Assembly (NCBI GenBank): GCA_963742955.1
Contig: CAVUOA010000012.1
Coordinates: 1-64,000, forward strand
Reading direction: 5' to 3'
DNA: 64,000 bases
Source: CAVUOA01 sp963742955
GTDB taxonomy: Bacteria > Bacteroidota > Ignavibacteria > Tepidaquicellales > OLB5
The notes below the pieces were generated by a model. It saw only the letters and a list, made by a program, of their open reading frames with translations, had not been told where the DNA came from and did no database searches. A program made the position numbers and the translations under genes. This document shows positions 26,642 to 35,522 of the stretch, piece after piece; positions within the stretch are counted from its first letter, which is position 1; each line of letters begins with the position of its first letter.

Positions 26642-27100
26642 ATGAGAAAGAAAGATTTAATTTACCTGATGTTCATCATGCTGTTTGCTGTTTTAATATC
26701 CTGTAAAGATGATTCTGTAACCAATTCTAACACTCCCTCTGTAACAATTGACAGCCTGCTGTTTAGCTATGACAGCATTTACTCAGGCCCGCTGGGACAT
26801 AATAATATTGAAGCTGATTATTATATTAATAATGAAGCAGTGAAAAAAATTAAAGGAACGTTTGACCTGAATACAAATGACGTGAGCGATAGTATTTGCT
26901 TAGCTACCTTTTCGGTAATAGGCGATTCTACTTTTGGTAAACATATTTATGGGAAAAATGCACATGGTCCGTTTTCTGAAATATTTCCTGTATATTTTAC
27001 TAATCCGGATAGTGCGTTAGTAAGATTTACAGTTAGTTCACCAATACCAGGGAATCTCTCTATGACTATGAAAAACATTAAGCTATACAAGACTAATTAA
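26642..27100 (+). CDS. prophage-carried lipoprotein (moron)
   Basis: A 152-residue protein starting at ATG 26642. The N-terminus MRKKDLIYLMFIMLFAVLIS is followed by CKDD, a lipobox with Cys21. The rest is a beta-rich domain of unknown type. It is transcribed against the surrounding late genes, and its stop codon overlaps the end of the tail gene by 8 bp, so it was fitted into the operon as an independent unit. Such morons often change the host surface or block superinfection. The function is inferred from context only. Confidence 0.7.
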   Translation: MRKKDLIYLMFIMLFAVLISCKDDSVTNSNTPSVTIDSLLFSYDSIYSGPLGHNNIEADYYINNEAVKKIKGTFDLNTNDVSDSICLATFSVIGDSTFGKHIYGKNAHGPFSEIFPVYFTNPDSALVRFTVSSPIPGNLSMTMKNIKLYKTN

Positions 27101-28751
27101 TCTTTAATAATTCGAGTTCAGTTGAGCCTTCAATGAGATTCAATTTAACTGATTGAATTCCCCAATCTGAACTATCAAAGAACTCATGACCACTGTTTAT
27201 AATCCTGAAATTCTGCATAGGGTTGGTTATTAACTGGGCTAATTCAACTGTCATAAAATGATTTGTTTTATTATCCCAAAATTTGGCATAATTGTTTGCA
27301 AATTGCTGCGAGTTCACGTAACCATCTGCACCGTATCTTCCTGAATAATTAAGACTTTGTTTTGCATTTTCTAAAATCTTCATAAGACAGTCTCCTGAAC
27401 CTCCGGTATACGTTAAATCCCAGTTTGTCAAATTTCCTACACCATTATCGTAGGGATAATCTTGACCTTCATCCAAACGCATACGGGACCATGATTTTCC
27501 TGAACCCCCCACATCAATTTTCAAAATTTTCTCCTGTTCTATTGGTATTGAGTAAATGTCATAGCCATTTGAACCCGACCTCACATGTTCGATATTGTAC
27601 ATACTGAAAATGGAATTATCCTCAGATTCGTATTTGCTGAATTTATATCCAACTGAATTATCGATTGCATATCCTATTCCTATCACACCGTTTGCCTGAT
27701 TAAAATGATTCGTATTTCTGTAAAATGTTTGCTTATTGCATAATATCACGGGGCGTTCACCTCTGAACTCACCTCTGCCAATCATTGCACCATCACCTCC
27801 GTAATACGCGCCGGCAAGGAACATTATGTAATCATACGTCAGTGATGGCTTACGTTTACCGATTTCATATTCAATGATGCTGTTGTAATCGATTTCCGTC
27901 ACCGGCAGGCTGAAACCGCTGCGGTTGCGCATGTAAAACGTATCTTTCCAGATGAAATAAACCCACCCCATTGAATTGCAAATCCACTCAAGCCATTTCC
28001 AGCGTGTGCATCTATCCTGCCAGAAACGCTCATATCCCTGCTTGGTATGATGAAGCCGGTTATCCGTATGCGGAGAAATAACAAATCTCCCTTCTTTGGC
28101 AACAAACCATTCATTTATATCATTATCGTAATCAAAAGAGTTTATAAAATTGTTGTCAAATAGTCCTTCAACAACAAGCGGAAACTGCCTGTGTTTAATG
28201 TATTCGGAATATGCTCCCGGTCTTGCTCCGCCGCCGACATAATATGAATTCCATAACCACGGAACGTTTTCGGGGTCAATAAGAGGTTTCGTGTTAAAAT
28301 AATCTTTCATTTCTTTCTCGAACCCTACAATCAGCACTTCTATAGTTTGTGATTCGTTATCCTGTGAAAATTTTTCCTTCAGCCCGTCCTGGTGCACCGT
28401 ACCCTGAAACAGAAGCTCATCATTATATAAAAGCCTCACCCTGTATTTTATGTATTGCGTGTCCTCATATATTTTGAAGAACTCGCTCATTTTCAGCCCG
28501 TGAATCTCACCATCGGTGACTTTAACGGTGATATTGCCGGAAGTGAAAAACAATGAGCCGTAACCCTTTTCATCATCAACGTCATCGAAATTGTATTCAA
28601 GCTCGCCGAGCTCAACAGCAAAATCCATTAAGTCAACTTCATCTGTAACAGGTGTGCGCGGTTCGGCGGAAAAGAAATTTATTTCGTTAATGTCGGTTCC
28701 CTCATCCCACCGGAAGCCCCGGCATAATATTTTAATTTTATTTACGCTCAT
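27093..28751 (-). CDS. phage baseplate/tail protein (552 aa)
   Basis: A 552-residue protein with no membrane segments, acidic and aromatic-rich. The N-terminal third (about 40-130) has a beta-barrel-like pattern, and the middle is rich in Trp/Tyr (WFVAKEGRFVISPHT, WQDRCTRWKWLEW). Position directly after the tape measure gene is that of the distal-tail/baseplate hub. It overlaps the tape measure gene by 4 bp. No close family was recognised. Confidence 0.65.
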   Translation of the reverse strand: MSVNKIKILCRGFRWDEGTDINEINFFSAEPRTPVTDEVDLMDFAVELGELEYNFDDVDDEKGYGSLFFTSGNITVKVTDGEIHGLKMSEFFKIYEDTQYIKYRVRLLYNDELLFQGTVHQDGLKEKFSQDNESQTIEVLIVGFEKEMKDYFNTKPLIDPENVPWLWNSYYVGGGARPGAYSEYIKHRQFPLVVEGLFDNNFINSFDYDNDINEWFVAKEGRFVISPHTDNRLHHTKQGYERFWQDRCTRWKWLEWICNSMGWVYFIWKDTFYMRNRSGFSLPVTEIDYNSIIEYEIGKRKPSLTYDYIMFLAGAYYGGDGAMIGRGEFRGERPVILCNKQTFYRNTNHFNQANGVIGIGYAIDNSVGYKFSKYESEDNSIFSMYNIEHVRSGSNGYDIYSIPIEQEKILKIDVGGSGKSWSRMRLDEGQDYPYDNGVGNLTNWDLTYTGGSGDCLMKILENAKQSLNYSGRYGADGYVNSQQFANNYAKFWDNKTNHFMTVELAQLITNPMQNFRIINSGHEFFDSSDWGIQSVKLNLIEGSTELELLKIN

Positions 28752-29433
28752 ATTGCCTTCTTCAATTTTGAATATTCAGCTTTGCCTTCTTTATAAAGCA
28801 TGCCTTTGTTCAAATCAATCCTGTAATAGTTATTTACAACTGGTGTTTTGTTCTGCGAAACGATATTTGCATTTATCATTTGGCGCAGGTCTTTATTGTT
28901 CATTACGTTTCCGCTTGAGGATGGGATAAACAGTTCGGGTCCCTGTTCGCCGACGATGTAAGGTACACCTGCTGCTGCAGCCCCGCCATGCGCAAGTCCC
29001 GCAATGATTCCCTTAGCAGCCTCAAGCGCCAGCCATGCGCCTGCAATTGCAGGCAGGTCGGTAATCAGGCTTAACCCAAAGCTGGTAATGCCTTTTGCGG
29101 CAGCAGCGCCTTCAGCGCCAAGCAGCATTGCCTGTACTGAAGTGAGGAACGCAGAAACAACCGATTTCATAAACCCGCGGAAGGGGTCTGCCTTGCCTTC
29201 GGTTAGTGATTTAAAGAAAGTATTTACCGATTTACCCAGGTCTGTAAATGCTTTATCGGATGAACGGAATGCCAATAGCTCACGGTTAAGGTTTCTTAAA
29301 CCGTCTTTAAGAGATGAGCTTTTTTCGTTCAGGTTTTCAAACTCGCGCGATAGTTTTTCTGCATCGGCAATTGTTTGTTTTAAGCCTGAACTGCTGAAAA
29401 ATTATCATTTGTATTAAAAAAATCTTTTGCCAT
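28748..29433 (-). CDS. tape-measure-like protein, short, one frameshift
   Basis: The main frame (28748 to about 29400) encodes LKQTIADAEKLSREFENLNE, then FRSSDKAFTDLGKSVNTFFK, a Gly/Ala-rich hydrophobic stretch and GEQGPELFIPSSSGNV, the latter typical of tape-measure C-termini. This frame has no ATG. An ATG at 29433 (MAKDFFNTNDNF) lies one base out of register: adding one T to the 5-T run near 29397 joins the frames to 228 residues exactly. The product is very short for a tape measure, which suggests a very short tail or a truncated gene. It starts just after the tail chaperone stop. Confidence 0.6.
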
Positions 29434-29436
29434 TTC

Positions 29437-30182
29437 TTATTTTTTATTGCTTCTTCTTATATAAACCTGCTCACAGTAATTTTCATATTTTTTGTAGCAT
29501 TGCATAATTATATAGTCCGGAACATCGAAGTTAAATTTGATTTCATCGTATTTCGTTATATCACCCTCCGCCAGTTCAAGAATCATGTAGTGGTATTTGA
29601 ACGCATCGGGAATTGTAATATCCGCAAGTGAAGGTGAATCGCTTAAAGTGAACCTTAAGAATTCATCTGTAATAAATTCAATTAATTCACGGAGTGATTT
29701 CTGCTCAAAAAAAAATCATTCAGCATCAGAATACCCGTTTCATCAAGCTCTTTTTGTTTTTCCTCTGAATCGGGATTGAGTTTAATTACTGAAATATTGC
29801 CTTCAAGCATAATTTCAAATAAATCCTTTAGATTTTCTCTATCCATTACAAACAATTCCATAGCCGAATAAACTTTAGAGATTATTTTGGTAAGTATTCC
29901 CATAAATTCGAAGTACTGCTCAGGGTGTTGGTTCTTTAATTCATCAAGTTTTTTGATTGAATCAGAATTGTCCTTATCAAACAATGCTGTTATATCATCA
30001 ACTGTAAGAGTTTCGAAAACTCCGCCCATATTTTTTATTTTATCGGATATATTCTTTAATGAATCGTGAAGGATTTCGCTTTGGTGCTTATTGTACCGCT
30101 CTTTGAATTTTTTCTTCTCAATCCTGATTCTGTAATCAAAGCAGGGCTTTGCGCTGTAAAAATTTATGACCTTGTATGTCAT
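29437..30182 (-). CDS. tail assembly chaperone, candidate -1 frameshift (G/GT-like)
   Basis: The first frame gives 166 residues (30182 to 29682). At the run of nine T (plus-strand A run at 29707-29715) a -1 shift continues instead as FFEQKSLRELIEFITDEFLR and ends at 29437, giving 248 residues. Directly before a tape-measure gene this is the known place for a tail chaperone made in short and long forms by -1 slippage, as in lambda G/GT. The slippery poly-U is ideal. A deleted base in the homopolymer would look the same, and neighbouring genes do show such deletions. Both the short and the joined product are therefore given. Confidence 0.6.
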
Positions 30183-30223
30183 ATTTGCGGAGGTCCATAT
30201 CTCTCAGCGTGCCCTGCAAACCC

Positions 30224-30394
30224 TTATTTTCTGATGAATTCGTCATTTTTATTCTGCCTTTCGATTTTTAATCCTGCTTCCTTCAGCGCATTGAAAATAT
30301 CTTCATCCATTTCAAATTCCTGTCCGGCTTCGTACTTTATCATTTCGTTATTCTCATCAGGAATAACAATCGGTTCATTGCAAATTGCTTTCAT
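30224..30394 (-). CDS. small phage protein (56 aa) between major tail and chaperone
   Basis: ATG at 30394 follows GGAGGAA. The product starts MKAICNEPIVIPDENNEMIK and ends with a helical basic segment. It is short and highly charged. The clean ribosome-binding site and its fit between two tail genes support it. It is not recognised by family. Confidence 0.65.
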   Translation of the reverse strand: MKAICNEPIVIPDENNEMIKYEAGQEFEMDEDIFNALKEAGLKIERQNKNDEFIRK

Positions 30395-30408
30395 TATTAT
30401 TCCTCCGT

Positions 30409-30950
30409 TTATGCTGTTTCCAAAACCGAATAATATTTCTCCGCGCCGATAGCAAAGTTAGCAGCGTTTCCTTTAGCCCATAAGGGATGGAAGCGGGAGT
30501 AACCTGGTTTTCGTTTTTTTGCGGGAAAATTTTTATTTCCGGTCTTCTGCCGGGTTCCTCCGAGTTATATGAGCGTTCTATTTTTGTAATTGCATAAAAT
30601 CTTTCCTTTGGTTTTCCATTTTCACCTTTACCGTTGTTTGAAAATATTGCGAAATAATCGCTCTGTACATCGTCTTTGAGGAAAGTTTCAAGCTTTGCGT
30701 CATCCTGAAGCGAAGTTACAGTAAGCTCGATTGTGAAGTCATCAAGCTCGGTTGAAACCTGGTTGCCGCTTCGGTCGCTGACGGGTTTTTCAGGCTGCTT
30801 AAACTCATGTTTCAGCTTTGCCTGGAAAGGGAAATCGTGCCATGAGTCGGCGGGATTTTTATCCGAGCCGTCAGCCAGAACCCGCTTGTATGCCAGTTTA
30901 TCCCCGCCTTTGCTTTGTATTGAAGAAGAATCTCTTATTAAATCACCCAT
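30409..30950 (-). CDS. major tail protein, probable single-base frameshift near the end
   Basis: From ATG 30950 the frame encodes a 150-residue beta-rich protein with a central segment typical of tail tube subunits (TELDDFTIELTVTSLQDD). At IPYG (about 30484) the frame as written drifts into basic sequence and overlaps the next gene, whereas the neighbouring frame reads AKGNAANFAIGAEKYYSVLE and stops at 30409, 15 bp before the next start. Adding one G to the GGG run joins them into 180 residues. Position between tail terminator and chaperone fits the tail tube protein. Confidence 0.6.
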
Positions 30951-30984
30951 GATGTATATTTTTTATTAATTAATTTTTAAATAT

Positions 30985-31055
30985 TTGTCATGCTGAACTC
31001 GCTTCAACATCTAATTCTCAGACCCTGAACCAAGTTCAGGGTGACAATTTGAATT
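30985..31055. repeat. dispersed REP-like element (GTCATGCTGAAC...GGGTGACA)
   Basis: The sequence GTCATGCTGAACTCGCTTCA, followed after about 20 bp by CCAAGTTCAGGGTGACA, has outer ends (GTCA/TGAC) and inner arms forming a palindrome. Elements of this form are scattered in many genomes of this and related phyla. It lies in the gap between the major tail and tail terminator genes, next to an AT-rich ATTAGTAATTAGTAATT stretch. Confidence 0.6.
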
Positions 31056-31124
31056 TGCATTGCATCTCGCAGCTCATAATTAATAATTCGTAACTATATA
31101 TAATTAGTAATTAGTAATTAGTAA

Positions 31125-31565
31125 TTATCCTCTTGTTGTCATCTCAAATTCTGCTCTGTGGCAAAGAACATTGTGATAAGTGTAGTCTGTCTTGTTTGCC
31201 ATATTCATGAAGCTGTGCTCATTAACAGTCCCGTTTAGGTCAGGCTCTGAGTTGAATACCTTACACAATGTTTCACACAGGTTATCAAATTTTCTCTCAC
31301 TCTCATTTTCTTTGCTGTAGCCGTAAACCAAAACGAACTTCCACGTCCTGTCAATAAGTACTTCGTTTGAATCTCTTATATTCATGTCAGCAATCCTTTT
31401 CACCTGGCGGAACATGAGGCAGTTCAGAACACCGTTACTTACGAATAAATCCTTCAGCTGCTTCTGGTCCGAAGCGTAAATCATCGAGTCATATATGTTG
31501 CCTGTTCCCGGGACAGAGGATGCAATTTCTTTTATTGCGGATTTTATGTTATCAAGCTCAGCCAT
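31125..31565 (-). CDS. tail terminator/completion protein candidate
   Basis: A 146-residue protein of mixed alpha/beta type (FRQVKRIADMNIRDSNEVLI, then WKFVLVYGYSKE). Between the connector and the major tail gene, phages usually encode the tail terminator, and the length fits. No family motif was recognised, so the call is positional. It is 1 bp from the upstream gene. Confidence 0.55.
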   Translation of the reverse strand: MAELDNIKSAIKEIASSVPGTGNIYDSMIYASDQKQLKDLFVSNGVLNCLMFRQVKRIADMNIRDSNEVLIDRTWKFVLVYGYSKENESERKFDNLCETLCKVFNSEPDLNGTVNEHSFMNMANKTDYTYHNVLCHRAEFEMTTRG

Positions 31566-31566
31566 T

Positions 31567-32505
31567 TTATTTATCCGTTACGTTAATATTTCTGTTATGA
31601 AAAAGTGTGTTACCATTATCACTGTTAGCCGGCTCAATCTGCTGATTGCATGAGAAAGGCGATTGTTCAAGTCCCGAGCCGTCAAGTTCGGAAATATCAA
31701 TCCCAAGCCAGCTTGCTGCCTGCCCGAATAATTCTTTGGCAAGACGCCTGTATTGGTCGGTTTTGCTTCCGTAATCAACTGAATCTGCGCCAATGCCCGG
31801 GTTTACGCTTTCACCCCAGCGGCTTGCAAGCGCCAGCAGATAAATACCTGCTGCAATGTTGCATATGCAGTAGAAATCAGTATCGGGTGTGCTGGGGATT
31901 GCGGGATTTGAATCGTCGAATCCATGAACCGAAGAATAAGAAAACCTGTAAGTTCCGGTTAAAGGGAAAGCAAACCTGAGCTTGTACGATTCATCGTCAT
32001 CCATGAATATTTCAAAGTCCTTTTCCTCAAGCAGTATAGGCGGAATATTACCGGCAGGGTATTCGAAAAAGTTTATGGAGCTGAATTCATTCTGCCATTC
32101 TGCAGGAAGTCCTATAACATTTACAGGCTCAGGCAGCTTTTCTGTTTTAATATTTTCAAAGGGTCTGTATTTTGAATAAACCGATAACGCTTCGTTAAGA
32201 TATTCCAATGCGCCGGTTTTTTTGATTACCGTTCCTGCAGGCATTGAGGAGAAATCACCTTCAACTTCAATGATTGTTGAATCGATTACCAAACTTACCT
32301 TTGTAAATTTTGAATTTGCGCTTTTATCATCGATATAAACTTCATCTCCTGCGAAGAAACCCGAAGTCGAATCAACCGTAAACCTGGTATTACCCAGAAT
32401 TACCACTCCGCTGCCTTTTGTAATAGCGGTTTTTATGAACTCACCGGCAATATCTTTTACCTTTGATTCAACCTGGTTTAGAAACTGTATTTTATTTTTT
32501 GACAT
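31567..32505 (-). CDS. head-tail connector region protein (312 aa)
   Basis: A 312-residue protein. The N-terminal part has an Ig/SH3-like beta pattern (GDEVYIDDKSANSKFTKVSL), and the C-terminal part (about 210-270) is helical and Ala-rich (CNIAAGIYLLALASRWGE). It lies between capsid and tail terminator genes, where adaptor and stopper proteins are encoded. No family was recognised; the role is positional. Confidence 0.55.
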   Translation of the reverse strand: MSKNKIQFLNQVESKVKDIAGEFIKTAITKGSGVVILGNTRFTVDSTSGFFAGDEVYIDDKSANSKFTKVSLVIDSTIIEVEGDFSSMPAGTVIKKTGALEYLNEALSVYSKYRPFENIKTEKLPEPVNVIGLPAEWQNEFSSINFFEYPAGNIPPILLEEKDFEIFMDDDESYKLRFAFPLTGTYRFSYSSVHGFDDSNPAIPSTPDTDFYCICNIAAGIYLLALASRWGESVNPGIGADSVDYGSKTDQYRRLAKELFGQAASWLGIDISELDGSGLEQSPFSCNQQIEPANSDNGNTLFHNRNINVTDK

Positions 32506-32508
32506 TTC

Positions 32509-32663
32509 CCCACCCTAACTCTCCCCGTCCGAAGGACTCCTTCGGAGAAGGGGAGGACATCTTTAGAATGAATATTTTTGAAAAATTATTCTTAACATAT
32601 TATTTATGCGTTTTACCACCACCATACCCCCTCTCCTTCGGAGAGGGGAATAAGGTGTGAGGT
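32509..32663. repeat. two GC-rich palindromic repeats in a phage gap
   Basis: CCTTCGGAGAAGGGGAGG near 32539-32556 (with CCGAAGGACTCC before it) and CCCCCTCTCCTTCGGAGAGG near 32628-32647 are members of the same C/G-block palindromes that sit inside sorting domains at 51-64 kb. Here they fill the 160-bp gap between the capsid and connector genes. Confidence 0.65.
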
Positions 32664-32665
32664 GT

Positions 32666-34687
32666 TTATTCAACTATCGAGCCTGTAAAGCTCCTGTGGT
32701 CAAGCACATCGCCGTCATACTCGTGGCGAATCTTGAACTTAATCTGGTCATTGGTGAAATACGAGCCTTGGGTCGGCATATCGGAAACAAACAATTCGGG
32801 TTCTTCTCTGCCGTGCAGGAAGCCAATTTCGATTGTAGGATATTCCATCGGGTCGGCAACGAGATACCAGTTATTAGCATCGGTTGTATGGGCAATCGTA
32901 ATCGGTTCAATCTGCCAGGTCTGGTGGAATGAAGGAACCGGGTTGGTCAATCCGTATGCAACTGTTGTAAGCTCATAAGCAGTCTTATCGAGTTCTGAAG
33001 GAACGAGCAGGTATTTTGGCTTTATTCCGATTTTCTTGCCGCTATCGAGCTCCGTCTGTTTTCTCATGATGCTTCTTGCATTGGCAAGTGAAGCAGCATC
33101 AAGCGCTGCAGCAAGAAGATTTCCGCCGTGGTTTGCATGGAATAGTGCTACTCCGTCATAATCCATTACCGGATTGGTAATTACGAGGTCAAAAACAAAC
33201 TCATAGATTGTTCTGCCTGCTGCCTGTCCCATGCGGATTGGGATTTTCCTGATAGCGCCAAGGTCATCATTCACAATCATTTCCCTGGTTATGGTTTCTA
33301 TGTAGCCGCGTTTCCTGATGTTATAGGTTATTTCCTCGTCAGAGGGTGAATCCGCTGCAGTGTATGCAGCATTTTCATTAACAACCGGAAGGTTCGCGTA
33401 CCCGCCCATGCGTGTGACGGTGTTTGTTTTAAAATCCTGTCTGGGCACAATTTCGCTCACGAGTTTTCTCCAGTTATCGTTATACGCGCTGAAGCGGTAT
33501 TCCATCACCATGCTCTTGTTTAACGCATTTTTGAAGATGCTGGCAAAATCGGTTGTAACAAGCGCTTCGGAAAGCAAGCCGCGGTTTGAGCTTTTAATTC
33601 CGGTTACGTTCATATCGCCGGTCAGGTTTTTGTACCATTCTTTTATGGAATACATTTCCGATGCGCCGTGGTTCTTGTATTCCTGTTTTTCAGCTTCGGT
33701 GAGCTTTGATTTTGCAAGGGGAGAGAGGAGCATATATTCAAGCTGCTTTTCGGATTTATCGACTGCATCTCTCACAACCTCAAGACTGTCGGCGCCGCCG
33801 TTATCGATGATTGCGGGGTTCAGCTCGGCGAGAATTTTCTGTTCAAGCTTCATTGCGTCTTCAAGATCTTTCGATTCGAAAACTTTTCCCGTAAACTGTT
33901 TTTTGATTTTATCTTTTACGATTTCCGGAAGCCTGCTCTTTGCAAGCGCATTCTGAAGCTGAGCTTCACAAAGCAGCTTTTTGGCTTCGGCTACGACATT
34001 GTTTATGCTGCCGTCAGCAGGTTCCGAATCAAGCTGCATTGCGCTTGTTAACAGCTCGAAAATCTTTTGTTTTAATTCCTGGTTCATTTTTACCTCGTTT
34101 AAATTTTTAATATTATTTTTTCCGTACGTGGATTCAATTAACGCTATTAGCTTTCCTCCGGCATTTCCTGCGGGGACCGGGTCGATTGACTGAAGCGAGT
34201 CAATTTCAGTTACGACTGCAACATATTTATCTTTCAGCTTTTCGATTACATACTTTCCGATTCCGCTGATGCTTAACCCGATGTTTTTTGCTGATTGCCA
34301 TGCTCCAGCCAGTTTTTGCTTGAAACGTTCGGCATACTCACCGCCATGTTTAAGGTTGAAAATTCCCTCAACTTGTTTGTTCTCATCATTCCAGCTCACA
34401 TCTGTGAAAGTCCCCACAACCTGGTTAACTCCGGTGTTTTTGCCCTGAAGGTGTTCCTCATCAGAGCGGAAAAGCGCGGGAACATTTTCGAAAAGTCCGG
34501 CATTAACAGCTTTTTGTAATGCTTCTTCGGTATAATTTTTGTAAATCGGAATTTTCTTACCGTCAAGTTCAGAGTATGCATTCGCTGTTGAAGTCAGCCC
34601 CGCTTTAATTATTACGCATTTGTATTTTGAATTTGGCTTAATGCTTTCTGTAAGCCTGATATTCGAAATTTCGATTATATCTTTCAT
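32666..34687 (-). CDS. fused prohead protease-scaffold-major capsid protein
   Basis: 673 residues from ATG 34687; an in-frame upstream ATG at 34726 lies in the T run of a terminator-like hairpin and is rejected. Residues of about 1-165 resemble the S49/U9-like prohead protease/scaffold region of Mu-like phages. A helical scaffold-like linker follows (about 175-330). From about 370 to the end is a Mu gpT/HK97-type capsid subunit (ITREMIVNDDLGAIRKIPIR, then GVALFHANHGGNLLAAA). The usual separate protease and capsid genes are joined here. It is the main virion protein and should be cleaved during maturation. Confidence 0.8.
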   Translation of the reverse strand: MKDIIEISNIRLTESIKPNSKYKCVIIKAGLTSTANAYSELDGKKIPIYKNYTEEALQKAVNAGLFENVPALFRSDEEHLQGKNTGVNQVVGTFTDVSWNDENKQVEGIFNLKHGGEYAERFKQKLAGAWQSAKNIGLSISGIGKYVIEKLKDKYVAVVTEIDSLQSIDPVPAGNAGGKLIALIESTYGKNNIKNLNEVKMNQELKQKIFELLTSAMQLDSEPADGSINNVVAEAKKLLCEAQLQNALAKSRLPEIVKDKIKKQFTGKVFESKDLEDAMKLEQKILAELNPAIIDNGGADSLEVVRDAVDKSEKQLEYMLLSPLAKSKLTEAEKQEYKNHGASEMYSIKEWYKNLTGDMNVTGIKSSNRGLLSEALVTTDFASIFKNALNKSMVMEYRFSAYNDNWRKLVSEIVPRQDFKTNTVTRMGGYANLPVVNENAAYTAADSPSDEEITYNIRKRGYIETITREMIVNDDLGAIRKIPIRMGQAAGRTIYEFVFDLVITNPVMDYDGVALFHANHGGNLLAAALDAASLANARSIMRKQTELDSGKKIGIKPKYLLVPSELDKTAYELTTVAYGLTNPVPSFHQTWQIEPITIAHTTDANNWYLVADPMEYPTIEIGFLHGREEPELFVSDMPTQGSYFTNDQIKFKIRHEYDGDVLDHRSFTGSIVE

Positions 34688-34714
34688 AATTTTAATTTGA
34701 TTTTTTGAACAAAC

Positions 34715-34911
34715 AAAAAAGGGCAACCCGACTCCGTGTGGAGAAATCGAATTGCCCTTGCTACATTATTTCCGGAAAAGTCCGGAAATGTACAATCCCA
34801 GAGAACCCTCATCAGGGTTACAAAGGGAAAATCTTTGCTACTGGCTTTATATACCCGGTAATAACCGGGGCTTTAAAATTGCCGGGTTTTTTCAACCCTT
34901 ACAAAGAACTG
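34715..34911 (-). ncRNA. candidate structured leader RNA, copy A
   Basis: On the minus strand it begins CAGUUCUUUGU (34911) and ends in a hairpin (34757-34752 with 34726-34721, UUGCCC/GGGCAA) followed by U6, like a terminator. Between are GUAGCAAAG (34841-34833), whose CAAAG can pair with CUUUG of the 5' box, and three further perfect hairpins at 34854-34869, 34804-34819 and 34768-34789. A second GUAGC adjoins the terminal hairpin. The same layout occurs at 43350-43481. It lies directly before the capsid gene, so it may be an attenuator or a small phage RNA. No known family is claimed. It also explains most of the 408-bp gap up to the next gene. Confidence 0.5.
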
Positions 34912-35095
34912 GAATAAATCTAAAAAACTTTTTTGCATTTGTCAAGAGGTCAGGAGAAATATTTTTTTTCGGGAACCCGATAAGAAGATAATTAACAGAT
35001 ATTAAACGAAATAAAATTTATTTTTTCAATGCCTTCAATCTTAGTCATTCATTAATTTAACTTGTTTTAGTATCTTGCATAAATAATTACTTTGC

Positions 35096-35479
35096 TTGCC
35101 TGAAATTTTCTTTAAATTCATCAAATTTGCTTTAGTCGGTTCTACCGGACTCATAATTGATTTCGGCACGACCTATCTGCTGAAGGAAAAAATTAAAATC
35201 AATAAATTCATAGCTAACGGCGTTGGGTTCAGCCTTGCTGCTTCAAGCAATTACCTGTGGAACCGGCTCTGGACATTCCACAGCCATAACCCCGAAATCT
35301 TTTTCGAGTACACATCATTTATTCTTATTGCGTTAATCGGTCTCGGAATAAATACAACTGTCCTTTGGATTCTCACACGTTCCTCAAAAAGAAATTTTTA
35401 TCTCGCTAAAGCCTTCGCAACGTTAGTTACCGTAATTTGGAACTTCTCAGCTAATTTCCTCATCACATTCAAAATGTAG
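35096..35479 (+). CDS. GtrA-like membrane protein
   Basis: A 127-residue protein with four membrane helices and the GtrA family signature (FIKFALVGSTGLIIDFGTTY, then NYLWNRLWTF). Family members flip or support transfer of polyprenyl-linked sugars in cell-surface glycan modification. The frame begins with TTG at 35096 and no ATG is available before the conserved region. It opens a plus-strand passenger set with the PHP-like and glycosyltransferase genes, inside the phage late region. Confidence 0.8.
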   Translation: MPEIFFKFIKFALVGSTGLIIDFGTTYLLKEKIKINKFIANGVGFSLAASSNYLWNRLWTFHSHNPEIFFEYTSFILIALIGLGINTTVLWILTRSSKRNFYLAKAFATLVTVIWNFSANFLITFKM

Positions 35480-35522
35480 TTTAATTAACTTTATATTTGC
35501 TTATTTTGTATAATCACTTCAT

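Noticed and set aside
30375..30950. Full 191-residue frame of the major tail gene as written
   Set aside because: The last 35 residues are unlike the rest and overlap the next gene, while the adjacent frame gives natural sequence and a clean junction at 30409.
34795..34830. Hammerhead ribozyme core (CUGAUGA on the minus strand of RNA copy A)
   Set aside because: CUGAUGA is only the loop and flank of a perfect AACCCU/AGGGUU hairpin; no GAAA after a stem II and no cleavage-site helix.
34705..34991. Plus-strand frames of about 70-80 codons across RNA copy A
   Set aside because: They run through perfect hairpins and lack ribosome-binding sites; the structured RNA explains the sequence better.
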